64,000 nt of DNA from Rotaria socialis (GCA_905331475.1 CAJNYU010003963.1:40466-104465); one strand, 5' to 3'; positions 12,342 to 24,332 are shown, counted from the stretch's first letter. A program made the numbers and translations. Notes: a model not told the origin generated them from the sequence alone.

Positions 12342-13666
12342 TTTTCGTTTTATGTATGAAGCTAATTTATCGTTATATGTAACTAAGACTAAAGCTTAAT
12401 AATAATAATAATAATAATAATAAAAGTAAAAGAATGCGTATCAATGTACAAAATAAAAAAAGAAGAAGAAGAGCTCAGCTACTATTTCTGTGTGAATGAT
12501 ACCCCTAGGGTAAATGTGGTTACTACATTAGCTTATTGGTTGATAATTAGACAATAGAAGCTATTCGAAAGTACTGGAAAAAAATACATAGAAGCCGTGA
12601 GAAAAAAATATCGAAGGCCAAGCATTATACAGAGAGAGAGAGAGAGAGACGACAAGGTGAGTGACTAAAAGTCAGTCTCTTATATTTTTCAAGGGTAAAA
12701 AAATACGCCAACACAAAAATAGCGAGCATTTACTGGCCATATGCATTTATGTATTTTTTTTGTGTCTTAATAGCAATGCCCTACCAATGAATAGATGAGA
12801 GATATAAATAAAATAAAACGTATGAATGATTTTTCTCATGATACTTTTTCATATTGTCCTGTGTGATGTCCAAATGTGAAAGGTCGTTTTCTTATCTGAC
12901 ACCTGAATAAATTATGTTATTACATGGCTATACAATCGCGTTTCGGATGCATACACACGAAGCAAATTATTAGTACTTATGAAACATCGTTTGATGCGGT
13001 TGTGCACTTTATTGATAAAAATAAAGAAAAACGTTTGGAATCAATAATCTTCCATAAACTGATTGCATACAGTTATTAGAGTCTATACATAAATAATATT
13101 CAAAAACTAGAAAAAGAAAATCTAACCGATCAGATGTGGCACTGTGTTGAATATGCGTTTTCATTTTGATAGGTTATCTATGTGACTCGCTAGAATGAAT
13201 TTAATCTTTGACTGTTGATCAGTTTTAAGTAATAGATCATACTATATAGGAAACGTGTTTTACCGTACGAGTGCACGTTAATGTACTTAAACTATGTCCA
13301 TTGCCATCTATCGATAATAAATATCGACGAGAAAATCTAGATTTTTCCATTCGTTCTCTATAACAACCATCAATAATAAAAGATTTTGTCTTATATTTAA
13401 AAAAGAACATTTTATTTCGAAATACAAAAAAAAAAATACATCAATAAATATTCGTTTAAATCCACTAAATCTATAATATTTCTATTTCAGTCAGAGTCAA
13501 AATTCTCATCTTAAGAAGATTTTCTTATAAATCCATAAATATTATTATTATTATTATTATTATTAATAGTATACGTTTTTGTTCTCTTCCGTATTATTCA
13601 AACGAACATATACAAAACAGATAAAAATCACAGATCTGTATTCTCCGATACATATAATGTTGAATA
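12342..13666. promoter_or_regulatory. Divergent promoter region, Gly-rich gene / STK11
   Basis: 1.3 kb between two divergently oriented starts, so it must hold both promoters. It contains simple repeats: (AAT)n at about 12399-12422, (GA)n at about 12632-12650 and (ATT)n at about 13540-13566. No protein-like ORF and no clear TATA element were singled out. Confidence 0.45.
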
Positions 13667-15556
13667 ATGGCTGATGAAATGTTTTTACCGCCACCACTAT
13701 CAGCAATAGCTTATTCTTCTTATTCACCCGAATCAAAAAGCATCATTTGTGATTATCTAGACGAAGAGGAAGAAGACGAATCTATTCCAGTAGTTTATTC
13801 TCCAACACAACAATCATCAGTATTTTATGAGTATCAAAATAATCAACCATCAAAAGGACAATTGGATTTTGTCCATTATGGCCATGAAGATAATCCCGAG
13901 GAAACATCGGACTTCGTCGTTGATGTACCTATTCAACGAGTGTCTTCCGAAGACGAGTTGAATTTTTTTGCCAAACGTAAACGTGCAAAATTCATTGGCC
14001 CCTATCTATTTGGTGATGTTATTGGACATGGTTCATATGCAAAAGTGAAAGAATGTCTAGATGGCCGTAATTTATGTCGACGTGCTGTTAAAATCATGCA
14101 AGCACGTCGCCTACGTAAAACACCACACGGAGAAGAAATGGCTGAAACAGAAATACGTTTATTAAAAAAATTAAATCATCCAAATGTAATACGATTACAT
14201 GATTTTATACGAAATAATGAAAAACAAAAATTATATTTATTTATTGATTTATGCGTTGTCTCTTTACAAGATATGCTTGATGCTAACGAACACAAACAAC
14301 AGCTAAAAACATTTCCGACGTGGCAAGCACATAATTATTTCGTACAGTTAATTAACGGACTAGAATATCTGCATTCAAAACTTATTATTCATAACGATAT
14401 TAAGTATGCATAATAAATAGCTATTCTTTCTTACAAAAAAAGCCGATAGCAGTCCACTAGACTTTCATATTTTTCTCTACAAAATTATTCTTGTCGTAGA
14501 GAAAGTTTAGATTATCTCTATTCTATTTTATTTAGGCCAGGAAATCTATTGATCACTGTTGATCATCAATTGAAAATTACTGATTTCGGAACAGCTGAAC
14601 AACTTGATATGTAAGTTTTTTTTTGGCAACGGAATTATTTCAAAAACTTGCTTTTTTTTCCTTCTTAATACTTAGGTTCAGCCCTGATGATACAATTAAA
14701 CGTAGTCAAGGTATGTAGTTTAATAATTAAAATAGATTATTTCTTGAAAATCAGTTCGCCGTAAACATTTCAAATCCTTCTTTTTGTTCCTAACGAGCGT
14801 CCGGCGATTAAGATATAACAATCAGCTATTTCTCTAGGGATCTAAAAATCATTCTATCGATTCAGAGAATATCTTCTACCTATAACGACTTAATTAGTTC
14901 GATACTAGAGGAATGAGTCTTTGTAAAAGGCATGTACATATGTAGGTACTCCTGCTTTCCAATGTCCTGAAATTGCTAATGGTGAAGATACTTATAATGG
15001 ATTTTCTATTGATATATGGTCATGTGGTGTCACATTATATAATCTTGTCACTGGACACTTACCATTTGATGCTGATAATATTTATCTATTGTTTCAAACT
15101 ATTGGTAAAGGTGTTTATATAATACCCAGTGATATGGAAACGAATTTAACTACACTCATTCATGGTTTATTACATATTGATAATCGTTTACGTTTCACAG
15201 TACAACAAATAAAACAACACGATTGGTTTCGAAGACGACCACCACGTACTTTTGACTATTTGCCATTTCCTAGTTTAGCATTAAATCGTTTTCAAACATT
15301 TAAAATGTATGATTATCTGAGTGAATTACATCAACCATCAGTTAAATTCGAGAATAGTAATCAAGATGAACCAATGAAAGTATCGGACCATTCTATGGCG
15401 AACGTGAAGGCAACATTTGACAATCAATCTAATCAACAAGAAATAGAACAGAATGGTCGATCAACACTTACTTGTAATGAAACCATGAGTGGTCAAAATA
15501 TAAATCAAATTAAAATACGAAATAGACGTGAAGCTCGTATATGCTCTATATCATAA
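13667..15556 (+). CDS. STK11: Serine/threonine kinase LKB1
   Basis: Master kinase that phosphorylates the activation loop of AMPK and related kinases, acting with STRAD and MO25. Exons 13667-14403, 14536-14610, 14676-14710 and 14946-15556 give 485 aa. About 105 acidic, variable residues precede FAKRKRAKFIGPYLFGDVIG, the LKB1 signature with a basic nuclear-localisation-like cluster. The kinase core is intact: Gly loop GHGSYAKV, RRAVKI lysine, catalytic loop HNDIKPGNLL, TDFGTAE, SQGTPAFQCPEIANG and SIDIWSCGVTLYN. The C-lobe ends QIKQHDWFRRRPP. Two details: the HRD-type motif reads HND (human LKB1 HKD), keeping the catalytic Asp; and the protein ends RRE-AR-CSIS, a CaaX-type prenylation box at the same place as in other LKB1 proteins. 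A polyadenylation-like AATAAA lies at about 15886. Confidence 0.97.
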
Positions 15557-16214
15557 AGAAATGTATTTCTCTGTACTTGTGCCTCAACTGAATGATAAGA
15601 ACATTTGTGTATAGTACATTTCCCTCCTGTTGTCTTTCTCTTTCTCTCTCTCTCTCATTATCACACATGCATATTCTGAACAGTTGTTTTCTTGTCTGTT
15701 GACACGACGAATGGCAATGCTAAGAGCATGATTATATTTCGTATGAATGTGTTTTTGTGTATATTATCAGTAATTAATTATTAATGGAATTTTTCATGAC
15801 AAATTGAATGTTCTTTCTCTTGACTCTTTTTTTCTTCTTCTTCTTCTTCAAAGTCTTGATCTTGTTATCTCTGGTTAAAACGAAGAATAAAATTTAGAAT
15901 AGGGATAAAATTTTTTAAACGATATTCGATGAAGAAAAGATGTATAATTAGATCCCAGCATTTATATGAATTCGAATTTTTCTTGTGTTTGGCGAGGCAT
16001 AATACAAAGAACTATGAAAATAATTGAAATCATCAGATTTATTGCATAAACAATTCAGTTACTTCTTCCAATTACTATCTATCTATAAAATGCTTGACAT
16101 AAAGTTAAGAGAAATTTGTTATTTAGCCTTGCTCACCATTCACAAAAAAAATAGGTATGCATTGATACCGCCTATCGAGATTATAGAAAAATAAAAATGA
16201 AAGTTTATGTCCAA
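15557..16214. other. Convergent intergenic region
   Basis: 3' flanks of STK11 (+) and cystinosin (-). Contains a (CT)n run at about 15637-15656 and (TTC)n at about 15832-15848; no gene seen. Confidence 0.5.
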
Positions 16215-17566
16215 TTATGATTGCCGATGTAAAATAGGTGTGTATTCGTCTGCATTGCTGGTTGAAAGACTAGTTCTGCTTACAATGAACGTATTTGTAC
16301 GATAGAGTATATAATGTTGAACAATAAATACAATGTCGAACAACACGGAAAATAATCCAAGAGCAAATTTTGTTGGAGAACCAAATATAGATGACCAATC
16401 ATTATAATTTGCTGCAAGAAGAAACATTTGTAATACACTTAATGTGCCACCAGTAAAATCTAGTAGAATATTTCCAATAGACCAGCCTTCGGTAGATTTT
16501 CGTTTATAATTCATCCAAGCTTGTGGAAGATATTTAATAGTTGTTATGACTAATTTAACATAGGAATAAAAATAGAGTAAATTCAATGTTGACAAACGAT
16601 TTGTAAGAGCGACAATTGTTGATATAAATAAAAAAATAATTAATATGCTACCAATAATTCGAGCAATATAGGATATACGTTGTTTACCACGTTCAAAAAA
16701 TACGCATTGGCCAACAGTTATGAAACATGCAAATACAGCATGAATACTGAATAAAACCTGAAATTTAAAAACCAACAGATGATAGGTCTTGTAAAGCTCA
16801 ATTATCCAGCTTCTCTATGTTGGGTAATTATGAAAAAATGAATCGTCTATTGTCCCCAGTAGATCTTATACGGTTAGTTTTTCGGGAAAAAAAAAACTCC
16901 TCCTACGTTTCTTACATCATTCAGTAATACAGGCAAAACTCCATGTGGATGTTTAGCATAATATTGCCGCTGTATATCATGTGATGTATATAAACATATA
17001 TTAAATATTGAATAACATGAATGACCAAGTAGATTTAAGGCTAAAAAATCAAAATTAAGTCCAATAACACTTTGACGACGAAAATTCAATATAATTTGAG
17101 GATAAAATGATATAGACCATGCAACGAAATAAATCCAACCAACAATTTGTATTAACACATTTAATGCATTACTACGTGCTATATCAATAAGAAGAAAATC
17201 AGACATGGATGATATATTTATTTGTGGCGATTGTCCTGTTACAACAAGATGACCATTGCGAAGTGCATGTATTACAATTACTCGACTTTGATCAATACTT
17301 GTCTGTTGTGTGAATGTTATATTTGGTAGAACATTGACATAACCTTGAGTATCCGTAAGTTTATTATCGTAAAGTAATTCAATGAAGACATTGGGTGGAA
17401 TTATATCTGGCACGAGGAGACGAACATTCACTGAATGCGATTCACCAACTGTAATGCTTAGATAAGTTGGTTCAAAAGCAATTACAGATTTACTTTGATC
17501 AGCAAATGTTGTTCGATTAATTAGAAACAATATGAAAATAACTGTAGACAGAAGTTTTGCATTCAT
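16215..17566 (-). CDS. CTNS: Cystinosin, lysosomal cystine/H+ symporter
   Basis: Exports cystine from lysosomes using the proton gradient. Two exons, 17566-16916 and 16757-16215, join as LLND|VLFSIHAV and give 397 aa (human 367). N-terminal signal peptide (MNAKLLSTVIFILFLINRTT), then a luminal domain with N-glycosylation sites (NIT, NIS), then seven predicted membrane segments with two PQ loops: WSISFYPQIILNFRRQSVIG and KYLPQAWMNYKRKSTEGWSI. The segment GNILLDFTGG is near identical to human. The cytosolic tail lacks the mammalian terminal GYDQL sorting motif but contains EYTPIL, a YxxPhi-type signal that could serve the same role (inference). Its start lies 712 bp from the CNOT2 start on the other strand. 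Confidence 0.97.
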
Positions 17567-18278
17567 TCAATCTACAAAAAATAAAATGGCGTGATATTTC
17601 TTTAACTGTAAAATTATTTTACGGTAACGATAGGATACAAGAAAATAAATGCATAATTAACCTCGGAAACCTTAGTTTTTTCAATAGAATAGAATTTATT
17701 TTATGATAATTCAGTTCGAGTTATTTTGAATCTTTGTTTTACGCCGACAGCTTGTAAATTAAAACGTTATTTTTTATATATTGTCGTTCTTAACAGAACT
17801 GACTGGAAATTGAATTGATTTTTTGCGAATTGAAGAAATCGACTTATCTGGATGGTTTCATCATTGTGGCAAATCAGAAGCCGCGTGTCGCCACAGGTCT
17901 TTTTATTTTCGTATTTTTTTATTTCTAAAATGTTTGGCCCACAGACAAGAATGTAAAATATCTTTTCTAAAATAAATTTGTTATGAATCTACTAATGGCA
18001 TTATTGCACTAAAAGCGATTGTCGCGACTCATTTCTTCGAATGTCAATTCATCTCCATCCGGGCCCACTTTTTTCTCTGGCTAATGAACATTTTCCAGAT
18101 TACTCATTAAAAAGAAAAAAAAAACAAAATATTTCTTATTCCACATAACTATTGCACATATCATCCTGAATAGCGTACATCCAGATTTTGGTTTTACTTT
18201 TTTTTATCTATTCATTATTTGCATATTTTTCTTCTATAGAAAATAAGGAATTCTATCAATTTTTGATTTTCTAATATC
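17567..18278. promoter_or_regulatory. Divergent promoter region, CTNS / CNOT2
   Basis: Head-to-head spacing of 712 bp between two conserved housekeeping genes, so likely a shared or back-to-back promoter. No coding-like frame. The GC-rich patches at about 17875-17895 and 18040-18075 stand out from the AT-rich surroundings. Confidence 0.5.
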
Positions 18279-19794
18279 ATGTCTTATCTTCATTTGGCAT
18301 CCAATGCCAATACATCGTCGTCATCAACTCCATCATCTTTTTTCAATGTAAACAGTAATGGTGGAGTTTCGACAGTACCAACATCATTGTCTACAAATTC
18401 ATCATCCCTACTCGGATCTATCGGTGGTGGAAAACAATGGACGACTATTGGGCAACCATCATCATCGTCGCCTTCGTCAAGTTTATCACAACAATTATTG
18501 ATGAAACAACCAAATTTTCTGAATATGCAATCAACAACATCATCACATTTTGATAATATTCTTGGATCATCTTCTCAGACACAACTTGAGAAAAATGTAA
18601 AAACGAGATTCCTCGAAAACGTTCATTGCATTTTTTGTTTCTTTCAAAAACTCTAGTTTGAATTGCAACAAGAAGATTTTCCTCCATTACCACATCGTAA
18701 TAATTTTCATGAATCATCATCATCTTCGTCGATTAATGTTCAGCCAATTCATCCAAATCCAATTTCATCATCCAGTCATCAAACAATAACAAATGGATTT
18801 AATTCAAGTCAACAATCACAACCACAGCATTCACAATCTCAATCGCCTGTTTCATTCAAATCTTCGATTGATGCATTAAGTACATTGATAAGTCGATATC
18901 AAGTATCTACTAATAATACTAATAAACCATCATCAACAATAACAGATCAATATGGTCTTGTCGGTCTTTTACAAATGATTCAACAAGCAGAGAAAAATCC
19001 TGATTCGTCAATGTTACTCAATTTTGATTTAACAACACTGGGGCTTAGTATGTGTTTGATTTTACTTTCCAGAGATCGTACAGTTCTATTCGTGGTTCTC
19101 TCATGTAATACGAATCTAGTTAAGTTTTTTTCCTTTCAATCTAACGAAAGAAACTATCTGAAAACGAAAGAAACTTAGGACCTCTTGGTGATATTATCAT
19201 TTATGATTCTCTGTATTTCAAAATTCTAGGTATGGAAAGTACAAGTGATTTACATCCTTCATTTATTTCTCCATTTTCTGATAATCAAGCTCGAGCATAT
19301 GAAATCGATTATCAAGTTCCAGTTGAATATCAAATGGGCATGCAAATACGTGAAAAACTGCCTCAAGTGAATTTTTCAACGTTAAACGAAGATACTCTAT
19401 TTTTTTTATTCTATTTATTTGGCAATGATTATGTGCAATTATCAGCTGCAAATGAATTATATAAACGTGATTGGCGTTATCATAAAGAAGAACGTATATG
19501 GTTAACAAGAATAAAAAATATCATGCCGGATCAAAAATATGATACGTACGAAACAGGTGTCTATTGTGTATTTGATGTTCAACTTTGGCGTAAAACACAT
19601 AAAAGTATGCGAATCGATTATGATAAATTAGATGGTAAGAATTTCGAAAAACAAAATTAGAAAGGCCTTTTTTTATTTACTATTTTTACAAAATAGGTCC
19701 TGTGGTGAAACAACATCCAGATGTACTTGCATCGAAATTACTTCAACAGCAATATGCGCCTATGACATCGTATAATACAAATACATCTAGATAG
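18279..19794 (+). CDS. CNOT2: CCR4-NOT complex subunit 2
   Basis: Scaffold subunit of the CCR4-NOT deadenylase, pairing with CNOT3 through the NOT box to dock on CNOT1. Exons 18279-18596, 18657-19047, 19230-19634 and 19697-19794 give 403 aa (human 540). The first ~210 residues are Ser/Asn/Gln-rich and disordered but keep the short motif QQEDFPPLPH, equivalent to NEDFPALPG in vertebrate CNOT2. The C-terminal NOT2/NOT3/NOT5 domain is clear: VPVEYQMGMQIREKLPQVNF, EDTLFFLFYLFGNDYVQLSA, ANELYKRDWRYHKEERIW, YETGVYCVFDVQLWRK and IDYDKLDG. Polyadenylation-like AATAAA at about 19816. The shorter length is due to the disordered part. Confidence 0.97.
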
Positions 19795-20285
19795 TCGCTT
19801 TATTATTTTTTTAAAAATAAAATCGGTGTATATAAAAAAAAGAAACAGACAAAAAAACAACAACAACAACAACAACAATAAAAAATATCTTCTTGCAGTT
19901 GTACGAATGATGTCTGACAGATAACAATGCTCCTTTTTTTTGTCTCAAAAATAATATCTTGCCATTGTTATACATACATATACATATATATTATACATAG
20001 ATATAGATGTTTGTGAGTGCTGTTATTTTACGTTCACTCATATCTTCTGTTTGTTCGTCATGATGTCGTTATTTCATTCATTGTTGTGTTTAACATACTT
20101 TTCTCTTCTGCTTACTTTTTGCCCTGTCTTTTTTTCTTTCCCTTTTTACAATATATACTACACTATGTGAAAAAAAGATTGGTTGCTCTTATTCAGGCGT
20201 GAAACAACTTTCAAGGGTGTGGGTCTGGTATTACTATATTCTTGTTCACAGTTACACCGCACACGCAGGAGAACAATCATATACT
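19795..20285. other. Intergenic with simple repeats
   Basis: CNOT2 3' flank. (CAA)n repeat at about 19858-19878 and TA/CATA-rich stretches at about 19972-20005. No gene seen. Confidence 0.5.
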
Positions 20286-20550
20286 AAGACTTGTCAAGAT
20301 TCTGAATCTGATCTTGTTAGATCAAGCAAAAAATCATCGTCTCAGAAATCTTAGATCGGCACGTACCATAATATTCGTGAAAGATCTTAATATTGCATAA
20401 GATTTTATAAAACATTGTAGTCATATCTTACAATACAGTAAGATCTTTCAAGAATGTGATGGTACGCACTGATGGAAGATTCCGCAAACAACGATTTTTT
20501 TGTATGATCTTATCTGGTATTCAAGATTTAACGCCAGATATTTAGACTTG
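20286..20550. repeat. Palindromic miniature element (MITE-like)
   Basis: Long imperfect palindrome. The best-matched arms are GTACCATAATATTCGTGAAA at 20363 and, reversed, GTACCATCACATTCTTGAAA ending at 20465; both continue GATCTTA. Weaker matching extends outwards through an AAAAAATC stretch to about 20286 and 20550. AGATCTT/AAGATC words and the aaaatcgt...agatctta arrangement recur in the element at 36.06-36.32 kb, so the two look like members of one non-autonomous hairpin family. No ORF. Confidence 0.6.
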
Positions 20551-20769
20551 GGCAGCCATACTCTCGCACACACCGAACGATCAAAATTCAGAATTGCTGA
20601 ACAACGAATCAAAGAACTATATGATCGGTTCAACAATACCCAGATTACACTGCGAGATCTATTACATGGACTTTCTTTTTTGCCTCGAATGAAAAATGAG
20701 ATGAAATTTAATCCGTTATAACAAACTAAACTGCATTTCTAACATTATTGACTACCACTGCTTTTATTT

Positions 20770-20905
20770 TACTGAAAGGACATTTTTTTGAAGGACTAAA
20801 TCAAAACGACCATTTTCCGAGGACATTTTGCCTAAAGGACTTCTTTTTCCAGGGACCAAATCCCTGGGACATTTCGTGAAGGATATTTTTGCAAGGACGT
20901 TCTAG
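20770..20905 (+). repeat. Degenerate GGACATTTT repeat cluster
   Basis: Short irregular array of units like AAGGAC and GGACATTTT, with a GGGACCAAATCCC palindrome at about 20856-20868. It abuts the TPR remnant. Copies are diverged and spacing is uneven, so this may be the eroded end of a repeat element. Confidence 0.4.
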
Positions 20906-21199
20906 ACTGTTACCTATGACATCGGTGGCGTGTATAGATGCATGGGCGAGCACGTAAAAGCGCTTTCATCGTATGAACACGCACTGGAAATCAGGAGAAT
21001 AGCTCTTCCGGAGAATGATCGAGAGTTGGCTACTACTTATAAGAATATTCGTGAGGTGTATGAGAACATGGGCGATTACTTGCAGGTACTATCACACTTT
21101 TTAAAAACTCAGGATATCTTGCAAAACTCGCTATCTACAACACATCCAGGTGTCGCATTGTTGAAAAATCGAGTTGGAAATTTAATGACAAAAGTGTAA
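20906..21199 (+). pseudogene. TPR (kinesin-light-chain-like) fragment
   Basis: About 97 codons open between TAG at 20903 and the stop at 21197. The sequence YDIGGVYRCMGEHVKALSSY, EHALEIRRIALPEN, LATTYKNIREVYENMGDY fits two 42-residue TPR units of the kinesin-light-chain type, in which each unit normally reads like LATSYNNIGxVYxxMGEYxKALxxYEKALEI. The last unit is eroded (LKNRVGNLMTKV). There is no ATG before the first repeat, no splice site that extends it, and no partner domain, so it is read as a gene fragment. Such TPR arrays are abundant and often scattered in rotifer genomes (family knowledge). Confidence 0.65.
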
Positions 21200-22728
21200 T
21201 GTACTTTCTTTTTACGAAAAGAAAAGTAGTTGAACTGTTATTTTTCTTGGCTATCGTAGTAGTAGAGATAAAATTTTTCTGTTTGAAAATTTGTTTCGAC
21301 TATACGGGATACAATGACCTCCATTGCTATAGCGTGATTGAAGAAACCGACTGAAATTCTATTGAAGATAGAGTTGGCAAATATAAACCATCGCTTTTGT
21401 ATATCTGAAGTGTTTGACGATTGCTGATGAAGGAAGCATAGGAATGATGGAAGTATACTTTATTATGTTCATTTATATCGTTCTCTCATATCGCTTACAC
21501 CAATAAGACACATTGTCCGTGCAATCAGGAAATGAAAACGGAGAATACACGTATGAAGGAGAAAATTATCGTTGAAAACACGATTCTGTATCATGCATAC
21601 TCATAACAGAAAGAACAACATAGTTCATGAGAAAGAGAGATGACAAGATAGGATTATATGTCGTGTAAAAATAGTGTTGAGAATATGGGTGTGCAGGATT
21701 GTTGAGTAGAAATATAGATATTCTATTTTAATAATTTATCTTTGCTCGCATTCTGACTTTGCCTGCAACATATACATACATGTTATAATTGTTCAATACT
21801 GTTTCGATTCACGTGTGTAATTGTAAACTTTGTCAAGAATGTTTCTTTTAATTAATACCAGTGGTAGCCTATATGGAAAAGTTGATGACTTATCATGAAA
21901 TTCTGAATTCAAATCGAATAAAATGACACCTTCATTGAAGATAATAGAAAAACAGGGTTTTATTCTCCATTGCGATATGAATAATTTTCCAACAGTTCGA
22001 AGCCGGCTCAGAACTATGCATAAATCTCTCTTCAAGATTTATAAATTGATAGCTTTTATTTTACGAGAGCTACGATACTGCAGGGTTTCCCAAAAATATA
22101 ACTCAAAGATTATAGCCAATCAATTATTCTTGCACATTTTTTAAATGCAGCTTTGGGATTTCACTTATTCGTCCATATCTGAATGAAACGCGCATGATTT
22201 TAGCATAAGCAACAGTTTTGTTTTGGCATGTGGTCGTGAAAAAAATATTCTTGAAAATTTGGTAAAAATCGACAAAAACTAATCGAGTGAACTTTTCAGG
22301 TTTCATCCAAAAGAGCGGCTGTTACCGAAAGAAATTTATTTTTTAATCTACTTGTCATGTGTTAGAACATTATTTGTTAGCAAATGCTTTACAAGCGACA
22401 ATCAACAGAGAATCTCACAATAAACTTTTATTCTATTTCAAATAATATCGTACAATAGAATTCTAGTTATGTGTTTTTTATCGCAAAACATGGCTTCTGA
22501 TGCTCCTCGAATATAGATATGCAACAAAAACTTTTTGTGCGTTTTTTACATCCACATCCACAACCACACCCAATTATCATACTGCTCTTATTTAAAATCA
22601 TGTGCTACAATATTAAAAATATATAGACAAAGGCTTGATCTTCTTAAACCGTAAATCAATAGACAAAATGTGAATCCTATTATTCGTTTTTTCGTCGACC
22701 AAATTTATTATTTCATGCTATTCTATAT
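21200..22728. other. Intergenic, no gene seen
   Basis: 1.5 kb between the TPR fragment and the S51 peptidase gene. Small overlapping ORFs on both strands lack conserved motifs. The 3' part presumably carries the peptidase promoter. Confidence 0.45.
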
Positions 22729-23790
22729 ATGACTAGTGCTAAATCTATCATGAATGCCGATTTCTTTTCTGTATTGACTTTCGTTTTTTGGTCAGCAAAT
22801 CTAACAACAGCAATTTCCTTGCAATCGTTTTCTAATGTCTCTGAAAGAAATACAGCATCGATAGGATTAATTGGTGATCCTAACGATGTAAGTGCCAGGA
22901 CAGTTGGAGCTACGATAATTGTTGGCGGTGGTCAAGATGTCGATGAAGTTTATCAATGGATGATTGAAAAAGCAGGTGGTGGCGATTTTGTTGTACTGCG
23001 AGCTTCTGGTACTGATGCTTACAACAGTTATATTTATGAATTAGGCTCCATAAATTCTGTTGAAACTCTACTCATTGATTCCCGAACGCTGGCTAACAAT
23101 GCTCTAGTTGAAAAGACGATATTAAGTGCCGAGGCAGTATTTATTGCTGGTGGTGATCAAGCAAACTATGTTAACTTCTGGAAGGATACGAAGGTACATC
23201 ATGCACTTAATTTTGTACGTAATGTTAAAAAAATACCAGTTGGTGGTACGTCAGCGGGTTGTGCTATTCTAGGTGAAGCTTATTTTTCAGCACTCGAGGG
23301 AACCGTTACGTCTCCCGAAGCTCTAAACAATCCGTACATGAACCTGGTTACACTTGGTTATAAGGATTTTATGAATCAACCCTATCTGTCCAATGTTATT
23401 ACCGATAGTCATTTTGATAATCGTGATCGCCATGGTCGTCTCGTAACATTCCTTGCTCGTATGAATCATGACCATGGAATACTAGCTCGTGGTATAGGAC
23501 TTGATGAATCGACTGCTGTTTGCATTGAATCCAATGGCACTGGTAAAATAATAGGCTTTGGAAGTGCTTATTTTCTTACACAAAATGGAATGGATAGTAC
23601 ACCTGAAACATGTCGCGATGGCTCACCTCTAGATTGGTATCGATATCAAAAGGCTGTAAAAGTTTACAAAATTCAAGCAACTACCGATGGTTCACACACT
23701 TTTGACCTTAACACATGGGGTTCTGGTACTGGTGGAATTCATATGTATTACTATGTGCGTGGTGGCGTACTCTATAAAACTTTTTATTAA
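22729..23790 (+). CDS. Secreted S51 peptidase, cyanophycinase-like
   Basis: Single uninterrupted 353-codon ORF. Family S51 enzymes (cyanophycinase, dipeptidase E) hydrolyse aspartyl peptide bonds. Motifs in order: ATIIVGGGQD (61-70), AVFIAGGDQ (136-144), nucleophile elbow GGTSAGC with Ser175 (172-178), DSHFDNRDRHGRL (226-238) and GIGLDESTA (255-263); all line up with cyanophycinase. The N-terminus is hydrophobic. Starting at Met8 (MNADFFSVLTFVFWSA) would give a cleaner signal peptide than Met1, so the enzyme is probably secreted or lysosomal. Lack of introns, while all conserved neighbours but TRAPPC12 are spliced, and a family best known from bacteria suggest horizontal acquisition. It sits beside other single-exon genes in an accessory stretch. 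True substrate unknown; an aspartyl-containing peptide is the family expectation. Confidence 0.88.
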   Translation: MTSAKSIMNADFFSVLTFVFWSANLTTAISLQSFSNVSERNTASIGLIGDPNDVSARTVGATIIVGGGQDVDEVYQWMIEKAGGGDFVVLRASGTDAYNSYIYELGSINSVETLLIDSRTLANNALVEKTILSAEAVFIAGGDQANYVNFWKDTKVHHALNFVRNVKKIPVGGTSAGCAILGEAYFSALEGTVTSPEALNNPYMNLVTLGYKDFMNQPYLSNVITDSHFDNRDRHGRLVTFLARMNHDHGILARGIGLDESTAVCIESNGTGKIIGFGSAYFLTQNGMDSTPETCRDGSPLDWYRYQKAVKVYKIQATTDGSHTFDLNTWGSGTGGIHMYYYVRGGVLYKTFY

Positions 23791-24332
23791 CTAATTGTTT
23801 CTAATGTATGAAAAGGATGTTATATTCAAACATTCATTTAGAATACAACTGACAGATTGATTACTTATTTTTAATTCAGTGCTTTGTGCACATTATTTAG
23901 CTTCTATTTCTCTTATCCGCAAGTTAGGAGAGAACTTTTTTAAATGTTCCAGAAGAAGACCATTGCTTATCACATATTCATCTCGATGATAAAACATTTG
24001 ATGAAAGAGCAATGCTTATCCTGACAAGTAAAAGGAAAAAAAAGAGAAGGATTTCTCAGTTCTGACAGTAATGCTGTTTTTAGATAGATCAACGTATGCG
24101 ATAGACATTGCCAACAGTAATCTCTAACGTAATAATGATTTCTATCGAGTACAGTCAATTTTGACAGTAATCTTAGATAATATTTGTCGCGCGTGATATT
24201 TGCTTTCAATATGATTATATACCAACCAGATTCTAGCGCCCACTATTGCTCTCGCAGTAATATTGGTGTAATATTCTGACTGTTCGACTAGACTGGACTT
24301 TTATATTCATATACACAGTCATTTATGTAACA
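23791..24332. other. Intergenic
   Basis: 540 bp between two same-strand intronless genes; AT-rich, no coding-like frame. Likely 3' flank of the S51 gene and promoter of the next ORF. Confidence 0.45.
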
